Notes: a model not told the origin generated them from the letters alone. A stretch of 10,027 nucleotides of DNA from CAXYVC01 sp964292295 (GCA_964292295.1 CAXYVC010000104.1:1-10027); one strand, 5' to 3'; positions 1 through 7,245 are shown, counted from the stretch's first letter. Translations and numbers: made by a program.

Positions 1-101
1 GCCCGCACGCCCCGGAGGGGGCAGCGTTTTCGTCGCATTTTCAGAGCACCACTAACATGTTTAAATCATACATACAAAGATCCCCCCGCCGATTCGACCC
101 T

Positions 102-131
102 TTGTTTTAGACATCAAATGTCGAATACGAT
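102..131 (+). promoter_or_regulatory. Putative promoter with embedded palindromic operator, upstream of the aminotransferase
   Basis: A weak sigma70-like pair can be drawn: TTGTTT (102-107) and TACGAT (126-131), 18 bp apart. Between them lies a palindrome, GACAT-CAA-ATGTC (110-122), which extends with one mismatch to 107-125. A dyad inside a promoter spacer is a typical place for a repressor or a MerR-like activator to bind. The surrounding 41-130 stretch is clearly more AT-rich than the rest of the left part, as expected for a promoter region. The dyad is directly visible; the promoter assignment is inference. Confidence 0.35.
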
Positions 132-178
132 CCTTGTCCTCCGGGTGGAGAATGGGCGCCTAGACCTCACGGTGCCCC

Positions 179-1300
179 ATGAGCCTCCGCCCCTTCGCCC
201 TCGAACGCTACTTCGCACGCCATGAGTTCTCCGCGCGCCACCTGCTGGGTTCCAGCGATCCGGAAGCCATGTCCACGGCGGAGCTCCTGGCCCTGGAGCC
301 CGGCTCCGAGACGGGCCTCGGGCGCGTATGGCTGGGCTACACCGAGAGTCTCGGCGACCCCGCCCTGCGCACGGACATCGCCGCGGGCTTCGAGACCCTC
401 GAACCGGAGCAGGTCCTCCTCTTCTCAGGGGCGGAGGAGCCCATCTTCGCCTTCGTGCACGCGGTGCTGGAGCCCGGAGACCACCTGATCGTCCAGTTCC
501 CCTCGTACCAGTCCCACTACGCGGTAGCCGAGTCCCGGGGGGTGCAGGTCTCGCGCTGGCAGGGGGATCCCACCCGGGGCTGGGCGCCGGACCTCGCGGA
601 GCTGCGCCGCCTCATCCGCCCGGAGACGAAGGCCCTCCTGGTGTCCACGCCCCACAACCCCACCGGCCACCATTTCGGCGCGAAGGCCTGGGAGGAACTC
701 ATCGCCATCGCGCGCGAACACGACCTGATCCTCTTTTCCGACGAGGTCTACCGTGGGCTGGAGCTGGAGCCTTCGGACCGCCTGCCCCACGCCGCGGACC
801 GCTACGAGCGCGCCGTGTCCCTCGACTGCCTGAGCAAGAGCTGCGGGCTTCCCGGCCTCCGCATCGGCTGGATCGGGACCCGTGACGCGGAACTGCACGC
901 GCGCCTGGCCGCCTTCAAGGACTACCTGACCATCTGCGCCAGCGCGCCGAGCGAGTATCTGGCGCGCATCGCCGTACGGCACCGTGAGCACCTCTACGCC
1001 CGCAGCCGCACGCGGCTCTCCGCCAACCTGGGACTGCTGGAGGCCTTCTTCCGCCGCCAGCAGCGCTGGTTCCGATGGCAGCGCCCAAAGGCCGGAAGCA
1101 CCACCTTCCCCGCCTTCCTCGGCGGAGACGCCCAGGCCTTCTGCGATCGCCTCGTGGCGGAGACCGGCATCATGCTCGTACCCGGATCCTGCTTCGACCT
1201 GGAGGCCCCCTACCTGCGCTTCGGCTACGGCCGCGCGGACCTCCCGGAGGTGCTCCCCCTGCTGGAGGCCTACCTCGAGCGCCTCGCCGGACGGGCCTGA
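179..1300 (+). CDS. PLP-dependent class I/II aminotransferase
   Basis: This 373-residue protein is a cytosolic fold-type I pyridoxal-phosphate enzyme, expected to move an amino group between an amino acid and a 2-oxo acid. The full set of family landmarks is present: NPTG at 160-163, DEVY at 188-191 (Asp188 should contact the PLP ring nitrogen), the Schiff-base lysine Lys220 in SLDCLSKSCG, and GLRIGW around Arg228 in the phosphate-binding segment. The N-terminus (LERYFARHEFSARHLLGSSD) is of a type seen in a poorly characterised aminotransferase subgroup that includes capreomycidine-synthase-like enzymes. The length is slightly short but complete. Substrate cannot be read from sequence. No good ribosome binding site precedes the ATG at 179, and an in-frame stop at 161 rules out an upstream start. 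Its 3' end overlaps the convergent regulator gene. It faces the operon, so it is probably a separate transcription unit. Confidence 0.9.
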   Translation: MSLRPFALERYFARHEFSARHLLGSSDPEAMSTAELLALEPGSETGLGRVWLGYTESLGDPALRTDIAAGFETLEPEQVLLFSGAEEPIFAFVHAVLEPGDHLIVQFPSYQSHYAVAESRGVQVSRWQGDPTRGWAPDLAELRRLIRPETKALLVSTPHNPTGHHFGAKAWEELIAIAREHDLILFSDEVYRGLELEPSDRLPHAADRYERAVSLDCLSKSCGLPGLRIGWIGTRDAELHARLAAFKDYLTICASAPSEYLARIAVRHREHLYARSRTRLSANLGLLEAFFRRQQRWFRWQRPKAGSTTFPAFLGGDAQAFCDRLVAETGIMLVPGSCFDLEAPYLRFGYGRADLPEVLPLLEAYLERLAGRA

Positions 1301-2253
1301 GCCTCCGGCGCGTCTGCGACCAGGGGGCTTCCTCCGCGCAGCCAGGCCACGTCTCGCCCGGGGGGGTTCCCGAAGGCCCTGCGGTACTCCCGGCTGAACT
1401 GGGACGGGCTCAGATAGCCCACATGGCGGCACGCCGCCCCCGCATCCATCCTCCCCGCCAGCATGAGGCGCCGCGCCTCCTGGAGGCGCAGGAGCTTCTG
1501 GAACTGGAGCGGGCTCATGGACGTGGCCGCCTTGAAGTGCTGGTGGAAGGAGGACGGGCTCATGTGCACCAGCATGGCCAGACGGGCCACGTCCAGGGGC
1601 TGGTCGTAGTGCTCCTGCACCCAGGCCACGGCCTTGGCCATCCGCTGGAGCCCCGACTCCTCCTGGCCGACCTGGGCCACGCGAGCCCCCACGGGGCTGC
1701 GAAGCAGGCGGATCAGGATCTCGTCCAGGACAAGCGGCGCCAGCAACAGGGCCTCCTCGGCGTGACCCGCCAGCGCAATCAGCCGCGAGGCGGCGTCAAG
1801 GACACCGGGCTCGGTTTCGGTGATGTAGAGGGCGCGTTCCTTCCGGATCTGGGGAAGGCCGTTGGGGTAGACCTTCAGGACCAGGTCTGCGATCCGACAG
1901 GGATCGAGTTCGAGTTTGAGGCAGAGGTAGGGCTCGGCTGGACTGGCCTTGATGACCTGCGCCGCCACCGGCACGTCCACGGAGGCCACGAGCATGCGCG
2001 AACCGTCGTAGTCGTAGGCCTCCTGCCCCAGGAGCACACGCTTTGCACCCTGGGCCACGATGCACAGGGACGCCCGATGGACGCCGTGCAGCATCTCCTT
2101 GTGGACCTGGGAGGCACGGAATACCTGGGCCCCGGGAATCCGGAGGTCGAAGCTCCCGTCGTAGGGGGCATGCGCATGAAGCAGGCTGGCCAGCCTGGCC
2201 AGTTCCCGCCGGAGTTCTTCGGACATGGGCACCGCAGGGTCAGCCTTGGGCAT
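1270..2253 (-). CDS. AraC-family transcriptional regulator, YqhC-type
   Basis: This 327-residue regulator has an N-terminal cupin-like effector domain of the AraC_N (YqhC) type. It is recognisable by SLCIVAQGAKRVLLGQEAYD (62-81) and by SVDVPVAAQVIKASPAEPYL (91-110). The C-terminal AraC/XylS DNA-binding domain covers roughly 203-306, with helix-turn-helix segments near 218-239 and 268-290, the second containing HVGYLSPSQFSREYRRAFG. E. coli YqhC activates yqhD and dkgA in response to reactive aldehydes; this operon encodes counterparts of both enzyme types, so control of its own operon is the natural inference. It is the last of seven co-directional genes, 29 bp after the CMD-domain gene. A GGGGAG stands about 10 nt before the ATG, slightly far. 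An ATG seven bases upstream opens only a six-codon frame. A short Arg/Ala-rich tail follows the HTH domain. Its 3' end overlaps the convergent aminotransferase. Confidence 0.92.
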   Translation of the reverse strand: MPKADPAVPMSEELRRELARLASLLHAHAPYDGSFDLRIPGAQVFRASQVHKEMLHGVHRASLCIVAQGAKRVLLGQEAYDYDGSRMLVASVDVPVAAQVIKASPAEPYLCLKLELDPCRIADLVLKVYPNGLPQIRKERALYITETEPGVLDAASRLIALAGHAEEALLLAPLVLDEILIRLLRSPVGARVAQVGQEESGLQRMAKAVAWVQEHYDQPLDVARLAMLVHMSPSSFHQHFKAATSMSPLQFQKLLRLQEARRLMLAGRMDAGAACRHVGYLSPSQFSREYRRAFGNPPGRDVAWLRGGSPLVADAPEAQARPARRSR

Positions 2254-2282
2254 CGCTCATTGTCTCCCCGGAAGCAAGTCGG

Positions 2283-3062
2283 CTACGCGCCCAAGGCCGG
2301 GCGCTCGCCCACAGGAGGAACCACCTCATCGAGGCAGCGGATGGCATTGAGGCTCCTCGGGTAGCCCACGTAGGGCAGCACCTGGGTGATCACGTCCATC
2401 AGAACACCCCGGTCATTCCCCAGGCGTAGATTCCCCTGGATGTGCCCCTTGAGCTGGGACTCGCAGCCCCGCAGGGCGAGGAGCATCGAGAAGGTCAGCA
2501 ATTCGCGGAGCTTCAGGTCGAGCCCCGCCCGGGAGACGTGGTCCCCGAAGCAGTTGGCCGAAAGCAGGCGCTGGATGTGCGCCTCGTCCTGCGGCGCTTC
2601 CGCCTGCATGGCGTCGATCATGTCCCCGAAGATGGCCTTCTGGAGTGCCACCCCCTGGGCGAGCCGCGTCTCCGGAGACGTCGTTGACTGGCCCTCTAGG
2701 GGGAGCGGAACCCCAAGGGCCCCCAGTACCTCGTTGGTGGCGTGAAGGAAGTCGTAGACGATGGCGATGCCGCAGTACGGCACGGCCTGGTACACGATCT
2801 CCTTCACTTCGGTGGGCGTGACACCGACGTTCAGGGCCCCGCGCACCATGACCTTGTACTCGCCGAGGGACTGGCTGGCGATCAGAGCCGCCAGGATCAC
2901 CATCAGGCGGGTGCGGTCGTCGAGGTTCCCGATGGAGAGCACCTCGTCGAAGGCGAAGTTGCCGAAGACCTCGATGAGCTCAGGATCCGTGGCCTTCAGC
3001 GTCGAGTGGTGGTTCGGGAAGACCTTGTCGTGGTTGCACGGTGCGGCTTCCGAAATGGCCAT
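2283..3062 (-). CDS. Tandem carboxymuconolactone decarboxylase (CMD)-domain protein
   Basis: This 259-residue protein carries two copies of the all-helical CMD/AhpD-like fold: copy one about 26-115 and copy two about 165-250. They share the pattern of a charged helix ending in R(L/E)L, a helical LALR/ALIASQS segment, and a V(I/L)xQxxPYxG segment (YQAVPYCG, TQVLPYVG). In AhpD peroxidases and related CMD proteins the active site is CxxCxxxH. Copy two keeps Cys200 and His207 but has Gln203 at the second cysteine position, and copy one has lost the motif. A classic disulfide peroxidase cycle is therefore unlikely. Fused double-CMD proteins of this kind (COG0599) often sit beside flavodoxins, aldo/keto reductases and AraC regulators, as here; their reaction is generally not established. 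A strong GGAGGAGG precedes the ATG, 12 bp after the flavodoxin stop codon. Confidence 0.88.
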   Translation of the reverse strand: MAISEAAPCNHDKVFPNHHSTLKATDPELIEVFGNFAFDEVLSIGNLDDRTRLMVILAALIASQSLGEYKVMVRGALNVGVTPTEVKEIVYQAVPYCGIAIVYDFLHATNEVLGALGVPLPLEGQSTTSPETRLAQGVALQKAIFGDMIDAMQAEAPQDEAHIQRLLSANCFGDHVSRAGLDLKLRELLTFSMLLALRGCESQLKGHIQGNLRLGNDRGVLMDVITQVLPYVGYPRSLNAIRCLDEVVPPVGERPALGA

Positions 3063-3074
3063 GGGCCCTCCTCC

Positions 3075-3596
3075 TCAGTCCAGCAAATGGGTTCGCCGGA
3101 GCCAGGCCTCGATGTCCTTCCCGGCCCGCTGGACCTGGCTCCCCTTGATGGCCAGCCCCTTCACCACCTTGGCGCCGGGACAGAGCTTCTGGATGTCGCG
3201 CTCGCTGTGTCCCAGGCCGCTGCCCTCGTGGGTGCAAAACGGAAGGATGGTCTTGCCGGAGAAATCGTAGGACTCCAGGAAGGTCCAGACCGCCATCGGC
3301 ATCGTGCCCCACCAGTTGGGGTAGCCGAGGATCACGGCATCGTAGGCCTCCATATCCTCCACCCGGCTCGTGAGAGCGGGACGTGCGTTCTGGTTCAGTT
3401 CCCGCTGGGCGACCTCCGTGGCCCTCTGGTAGTCGGCCGGATAGGGCTCGACCGTATCGACCTGGAAGAGGTCGCCGCCGGTGAGCTTCTGGATCAACCC
3501 GGCGGCCACTTCGGTGTTCCCGATGGGCAGGTCCACGATGTCGCCGCTCACATAGTTGGCGCCCTTGCGCGAGTAGAAGGCGATGAGGGTCTTCAT
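3075..3596 (-). CDS. Flavodoxin-like protein
   Basis: This 173-residue cytosolic protein has the flavodoxin fold and should bind FMN and act as an electron carrier or small oxidoreductase. The N-terminal strand MKTLIAFYSRKG leads to an extended phosphate loop ending in PIGNTEVAA (24-32), a longer variant of the usual YSxTGNT. The isoalloxazine-binding loop is GYPNWWGTMP (91-100), and a third flavin-contact loop is seen at THEGSGLGHS (122-131). This layout matches the Flavodoxin_4-type proteins found in bacterial redox clusters rather than classical electron-transfer flavodoxins. AGGAAAGG lies before the ATG, 27 bp after the aldo/keto reductase gene. It may pass electrons to or from its operon neighbours, but no partner is proven by sequence. 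Confidence 0.9.
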   Translation of the reverse strand: MKTLIAFYSRKGANYVSGDIVDLPIGNTEVAAGLIQKLTGGDLFQVDTVEPYPADYQRATEVAQRELNQNARPALTSRVEDMEAYDAVILGYPNWWGTMPMAVWTFLESYDFSGKTILPFCTHEGSGLGHSERDIQKLCPGAKVVKGLAIKGSQVQRAGKDIEAWLRRTHLLD

Positions 3597-3623
3597 GGTG
3601 CGTATGCCTTTCCTGGCGCCGGA

Positions 3624-4619
3624 TCAGCGTCCGACCAGTTTCTGGAGGTGTTCGGGATAACGGTCCCCCTGGACGGCGATCTTCGAGGAGGCTTCCTCGA
3701 TCTGCTGAAGGTCCTGGGTCGTGAGTTCCAGAGACGTGGCCCCCAGGTTCTCATCGAGGCGCTCCAGCTTCCGGGTTCCAGGAATCGGGACGATCCACGG
3801 TTTCTGAGCCAGCAACCACGCGAGCGCGATCTGCGCAGGGGTCGCACCCTTCCGGTTCGCGATCCGGGTCAACACCTCCACGAAGGCGAGGTTCGCCTTC
3901 CGGGCTTCCACGGTGAAGCGCGGCACGACGTTGCGGAAGTCGGTGCTGTCGAATTTCGTGTTCTCGTCGACCTTGCCCGTGAGGAAACCCTTCCCGATCG
4001 GGCTGAAGGGGACGAAGCCGATTCCAAGTTCTTCCAGCGTGGGCATCACCGCCGTCTCGGGCTCCCGCCACCAGAGGGAGTATTCGCTCTGGAGGGCCGC
4101 CACGGGGTGGATGGCATGGGCCCGGCGGATGGTCTGGGCTCCGGCTTCCGAGAGGCCGAGATGCTTCACCTTGCCTTCGCGGATCAAGTCCTTCACGGCG
4201 CCCGCCACGTCCTCGATCGGCACGTCGAGGTCCACCCGGTGCTGGTAGAAGAGGTCGATGGCCTCAACCTTGAGCCGCCTGAGGGAAGCCTCGGCCACTT
4301 CGCGGATGTGTTCGGGCCGGCTGTCCAGGGTGCCCAGGTTGGCTCCGGTGGCCGGATCGATCTTGAATCCGAACTTGGTGGCGATCGCCACCTGGCCCCG
4401 GAAGGGCTCCAGCGCCTCCCCGACCAGTTCCTCGTTGGTGAAGGGCCCGTAGATCTCCGCCGTGTCGAAGAAGGTGACACCACGCTCCACGGCTTGCCGG
4501 AGGAGCTTGATCATCTCCTGCTTGTCTGAGGCCGGGCCAAAGCCGAAGCTCATGCCCATGCAGCCGAGGCCGAGGGCAGAGACTTCCAGATCGCTTTTCC
4601 CGAGTGTTCGTTTTTGCAT
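3624..4619 (-). CDS. Aldo/keto reductase (large, AKR-superfamily)
   Basis: This 331-residue NADPH-dependent oxidoreductase has a TIM-barrel fold and should reduce aldehydes or ketones to alcohols in the cytosol. The complete catalytic tetrad is visible: Asp52 and Tyr57 in FFDTAEIYG, Lys82 in IATKFGF and His127 in LFYQHRVD. The N-terminus RTLGKSDLEVSALGLGCMGM is typical of the AKR subgroup that includes plant and bacterial stress-related reductases (AKR13-like). Length is normal. The start at 4619 has a GGGGAGG ribosome binding site, and the gene follows the other aldo/keto reductase by 15 bp. The two reductases are distant relatives rather than a recent duplication: this one has long loops and a GLSEAG segment where the other has GVSNF. 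They presumably cover different carbonyl substrates. Confidence 0.95.
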   Translation of the reverse strand: MQKRTLGKSDLEVSALGLGCMGMSFGFGPASDKQEMIKLLRQAVERGVTFFDTAEIYGPFTNEELVGEALEPFRGQVAIATKFGFKIDPATGANLGTLDSRPEHIREVAEASLRRLKVEAIDLFYQHRVDLDVPIEDVAGAVKDLIREGKVKHLGLSEAGAQTIRRAHAIHPVAALQSEYSLWWREPETAVMPTLEELGIGFVPFSPIGKGFLTGKVDENTKFDSTDFRNVVPRFTVEARKANLAFVEVLTRIANRKGATPAQIALAWLLAQKPWIVPIPGTRKLERLDENLGATSLELTTQDLQQIEEASSKIAVQGDRYPEHLQKLVGR

Positions 4620-4634
4620 AGGTCCTCCCCTGGG

Positions 4635-5486
4635 CTAGGTCTTGAACCTGACTTCTCCGAGCCACTTCACAGTCTTCGGATCCCGGTGGTCGAGGAACAG
4701 ACTCTTTCCCGTGTCCAGGCCCGCGATGGCGTCCATCTCTGCGTCGGACAGAGCGAAGCCGAAGATCTGGAAGTTCTCCGCGATGCGCTGCGGGTGCACG
4801 GATTTCGGGATGGCCACCACGCCCCGCTGGAGCATCCAGCGCAGCACGACCTGGGCGATGCTCCGCTGGTGTTCCTTCGCCAGCGCCGCCAGCACCTCGT
4901 TGCCGAAGAGGTTGTTCCTCCCTTCCGCAAAGGGCCCCCAGGACTCGGTCTGCACGCCCTGCTCCCGCAGGAAGCCGGACGCTTCGGCCTGCTGACAGAA
5001 GGGGTGCATCTCGATCTGATTCACGGCCGGGACCACCCGGTTGTGCACGATGAGGTCCATCAAACGGTCGGGCTGGAAATTGCTGACGCCGATCGCCCGG
5101 ACGCGGCCAGCCTCGTGCATCTCCTCCATGGCGCGCCAGGCGCCGTGGACATCCCCGAAGGGCTGGTGGATCAGGTAGAGATCCAGGTAGTCCAACTGCA
5201 AGCGTTCGAGGGAGCGTTCGAAGGCCCGCTGGGCGCCTTCAAAGCTGGCGTCCTGGATCCACAGCTTGGTGGTGACGAAGATCTCCTCGCGAGGGAGGCC
5301 GCTGCGCCGGATCGCGCGCCCCACGGCCTCCTCGTTGCCATAGGCCGCGGCGGTATCGATCAGCCGATAGCCCACCCGCAACGCCTCCAGCACGCTGGCC
5401 TCGCACTCCTTCGGGTCGGGGATCTGGTAGACCCCGAAGCCCAGCATGGGCATGGTCACGCCGTTGTTCAGGACGGCTGTTTGCAT
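4635..5486 (-). CDS. Aldo/keto reductase, DkgA/2,5-diketogluconate-reductase-like
   Basis: This 283-residue NADPH-dependent carbonyl reductase resembles the AKR5/DkgA group. The tetrad is Asp44 and Tyr49 in LIDTAAAYG, Lys74 in VTTKLW and His107 in LYLIHQPF. GVSNF (133-137), NQIEMHPF (156-163) and IPKS (226-229, cofactor binding) are all present. The reading frame stays open to about 5672, but the extra upstream residues are arginine/proline-rich and lie inside the preceding gene. The true start is the ATG at 5484-5486, which begins MQTAVLNNGVTMP as in the family and has a GGGAGGAAA ribosome binding site. E. coli DkgA, also under YqhC control, reduces methylglyoxal and other carbonyls; a similar scavenging role is inferred. 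Spacing to neighbours is 13 and 15 bp. Confidence 0.95.
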   Translation of the reverse strand: MQTAVLNNGVTMPMLGFGVYQIPDPKECEASVLEALRVGYRLIDTAAAYGNEEAVGRAIRRSGLPREEIFVTTKLWIQDASFEGAQRAFERSLERLQLDYLDLYLIHQPFGDVHGAWRAMEEMHEAGRVRAIGVSNFQPDRLMDLIVHNRVVPAVNQIEMHPFCQQAEASGFLREQGVQTESWGPFAEGRNNLFGNEVLAALAKEHQRSIAQVVLRWMLQRGVVAIPKSVHPQRIAENFQIFGFALSDAEMDAIAGLDTGKSLFLDHRDPKTVKWLGEVRFKT

Positions 5487-5499
5487 GGTGTTTCCTCCC

Positions 5500-6036
5500 T
5501 CAAGCTTGCCGACCCATCCGGAAGGCCTCTTCCATGGCCGGCTTCCCATCGATGTCCCCCTTGTTCCAGGCGCCCAGGCCGTAGACCACGCCCTTCTCCC
5601 TGGCGTCCTCGAGGCAGGAGGTGAAGCCCCGGAAGCTCTCCAGGGTGCGCGCCATGGCGGGTCTGCTCTCATCGGCCGCCGCGAGGATGAAATAGAAGTC
5701 CTTGCCCTTGATCTCCTGGTAGCGGGCGCAGGTCCGGTCGATCAGGGTCTTCATCTGGGCGGCCATCGTGTAGAAGTAGACGGGCGTCGCCATGACGAGG
5801 ACATCGGCCTGGACCATCCGCTCCAGCAGGCCTTCCATGTCGTCCTTCTGGGGGCACTGGCCGGTCTTGACGCAGGCGCCGCAGCCCGTGCAATACCGGA
5901 TATCCCTGTCGCCCAGGAACACCTTTTCCACCTGGTGCCCCGCCTTTGCGGCACCTTCGAGGAAGCGGTCGCACAGGGTGTCGGAATTCCCGCCCTTCCG
6001 AGGGCTGGAGGAGAGGATCAAAACGCGCTTGGTCAT
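5500..6036 (-). CDS. NADPH-dependent FMN reductase-fold protein with Cys4 motif (iron-sulfur-flavoprotein-like)
   Basis: This 178-residue flavodoxin-fold oxidoreductase has an FMN phosphate loop, SSSPRKGGNS (9-18), and a flavin-contact segment, ATPVYFYTMAAQMK (83-96). Between them lies a compact cysteine cluster, Cys49-x2-Cys52-x2-Cys55-x5-Cys61, followed by QKDDM. In archaeal iron-sulfur flavoprotein (Isf) a CX2CX2CX4-7C cluster holds a [4Fe-4S] centre next to FMN. Many bacterial relatives are annotated simply as NAD(P)H-dependent oxidoreductases, and not all have been shown to bind the cluster. The frame is open far upstream through the alcohol dehydrogenase gene, but that part is an artefact. 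The start at 6036 (MTKRVLILSSSPRKG) fits the family and has a GAGAGGAAG ribosome binding site. Gaps of 14 and 13 bp place it firmly in the operon. Confidence 0.92.
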   Translation of the reverse strand: MTKRVLILSSSPRKGGNSDTLCDRFLEGAAKAGHQVEKVFLGDRDIRYCTGCGACVKTGQCPQKDDMEGLLERMVQADVLVMATPVYFYTMAAQMKTLIDRTCARYQEIKGKDFYFILAAADESRPAMARTLESFRGFTSCLEDAREKGVVYGLGAWNKGDIDGKPAMEEAFRMGRQA

Positions 6037-6050
6037 GGGCAGTCTTCCTC

Positions 6051-7103
6051 TCAGGCCTTCAGCGACGCCATGTCGATCACGAAGCGGTACTTCACGTCGC
6101 TCCGGAGCATCCGATCGAAGGCCTCGTTGATGTCCTGCATCCGGATCACCTCGATATCGGAGGTGATGGCGTGCTTCCCGCAGAAATCTAGCAGTTCCTG
6201 CGTCTCGGCGATGCCGCCAATCAGCGAACCTGCCACGGACTTGCGGCGCATCACCATGCCCGTGGTGTTCAGGAAGGGCTCCAGGCCGCCGAGATAGCCC
6301 ACCAGCACCAAGGTCCCGTCGGTCTTGAGGGTCGGCAGGTAGGGGTTCAGGTCGTGGACGTAGGGAACGGTGTCGAGGATCAGATGGAAGCGATTGCCGA
6401 CGGCTTCCATCTGGGCCGCGTCCGTGGAGAGCACGATGTGGTCCGCGCCCAGGCGTCGTGCGTCGGCCTCCTTCCCCTTCGAGCGCGTGAAGAGGGTGAC
6501 CTCCGCCCCCAGGGCCTTGGCCAGCTTCAGCGCCATGTGGCCCAAGCCGCCCAGGCCCACCACGGCCACCCGGCTGCCAGGCCCCACCTTCCAGTGGCGA
6601 AGCGGGGACCATGTGGTGATTCCCGCGCAGAGCAGCGGGGCCGCGCCCTTCAGGTCCAGGCCGTCCGGGATGCGCAGCACGAACTTCTCCGAGACGATGA
6701 CCTTCTCGGAGTAGCCGCCTTGGGTGATGGTGTGGTCGTGCTTGTCGACGCCACCGTAGGTGTAGACGGCCCCGTCGCAGTACTGCTCTTCGCCGTTCTC
6801 GCAGGCTTCGCAGGCGTGGCAGGAATCCACCATGCAGCCCACGCCAACCCGATCCCCGGCCTTGAACGTCGTGACGGCGGGCCCCACCTCGACCACGCGG
6901 CCGATGATCTCGTGGCCGGGCACGATCGGATACGTGGTCCAGCCCCAATCGTTCCGGGCCGTGTGCAGATCCGAGTGGCACACCCCGCAGTAGAGGATCT
7001 CGATCACCACGTCGTCGGGCCGCGGGTCGCGCCGGTCGAAGCGGTAGGGCGCCAGGGCATCCTGGGCGGAGTGGGCGGCGTAGCCGAGCACGTTCGTGGA
7101 CAT
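6051..7103 (-). CDS. Zinc-dependent alcohol/aldehyde dehydrogenase, CAD/YahK-type
   Basis: This 350-residue medium-chain dehydrogenase reversibly reduces aldehydes to alcohols. Catalytic-zinc ligands are Cys42 in CGVCHSDLH, His64-Glu65 in PGHEIIG, and Cys159 in LLCAG. The structural zinc site is Cys95, Cys98, Cys101 and Cys109. The nucleotide-binding GLGGLG is at 183-188, and the following strand carries TRSKGKE, basic as in the NADP(H)-preferring cinnamyl-alcohol-dehydrogenase branch. It is closest in pattern to E. coli YahK, an NADPH aldehyde reductase. The frame is open upstream to 7265, but the ATG at 7103 (MSTNVLGYAA) matches the family and has AGGGGGAAAG before it. It is the first gene of the operon and likely its main aldehyde reductase, functionally comparable to YqhD though from a different family. 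Confidence 0.95.
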   Translation of the reverse strand: MSTNVLGYAAHSAQDALAPYRFDRRDPRPDDVVIEILYCGVCHSDLHTARNDWGWTTYPIVPGHEIIGRVVEVGPAVTTFKAGDRVGVGCMVDSCHACEACENGEEQYCDGAVYTYGGVDKHDHTITQGGYSEKVIVSEKFVLRIPDGLDLKGAAPLLCAGITTWSPLRHWKVGPGSRVAVVGLGGLGHMALKLAKALGAEVTLFTRSKGKEADARRLGADHIVLSTDAAQMEAVGNRFHLILDTVPYVHDLNPYLPTLKTDGTLVLVGYLGGLEPFLNTTGMVMRRKSVAGSLIGGIAETQELLDFCGKHAITSDIEVIRMQDINEAFDRMLRSDVKYRFVIDMASLKA

Positions 7104-7245
7104 GTCTTTCCCCCTGGGTGCGAGGCACGAGCCCCGGATGCGGGCCACCACTCGGAGAGCAGCGGCAGGGGAAGTGTAGGGAGCGCGGCGGCCGGAGCCT
7201 TGCCCAAGGCTCCAGCGTTTTTGCCTGATCCTCCAGGGCGGCCCC
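7104..7245 (-). promoter_or_regulatory. Leader/promoter region of the seven-gene operon
   Basis: This 142-bp non-coding stretch separates the first operon gene from the tRNA terminator and must contain the operon promoter if the regulator acts here. A possible -10 element on the minus strand is TACACT (plus-strand 7173-7178), but no convincing -35 is spaced correctly, consistent with a promoter that depends on an activator such as the AraC protein. The AGGGGG ribosome binding site of the dehydrogenase is at 7110-7115. A hairpin at 7194-7213 is described separately. Confidence 0.35.
7194..7213 (+). terminator. Hairpin, candidate terminator or operator
   Basis: GGAGCCTT (7194-7201) pairs perfectly with AAGGCTCC (7206-7213) around a GCCC loop. 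On the plus strand, AGCG and then five T follow, so it could be a rho-independent terminator for any plus-strand transcript. No plus-strand gene lies upstream, however. Its position inside the operon leader also allows a role as a regulatory dyad or as a transcript-leader hairpin on the minus strand. Confidence 0.3.

Noticed and set aside
425..1432. 335-residue minus-strand frame opposite the aminotransferase
   Set aside because: Shadow of a well-supported PLP enzyme; no domain and no ribosome binding site.
2742..4529. 595-residue open frame on the plus strand
   Set aside because: Antisense to two proteins with full catalytic motifs. Its length reflects the high GC content (few stops), and its translation has no recognisable domain.
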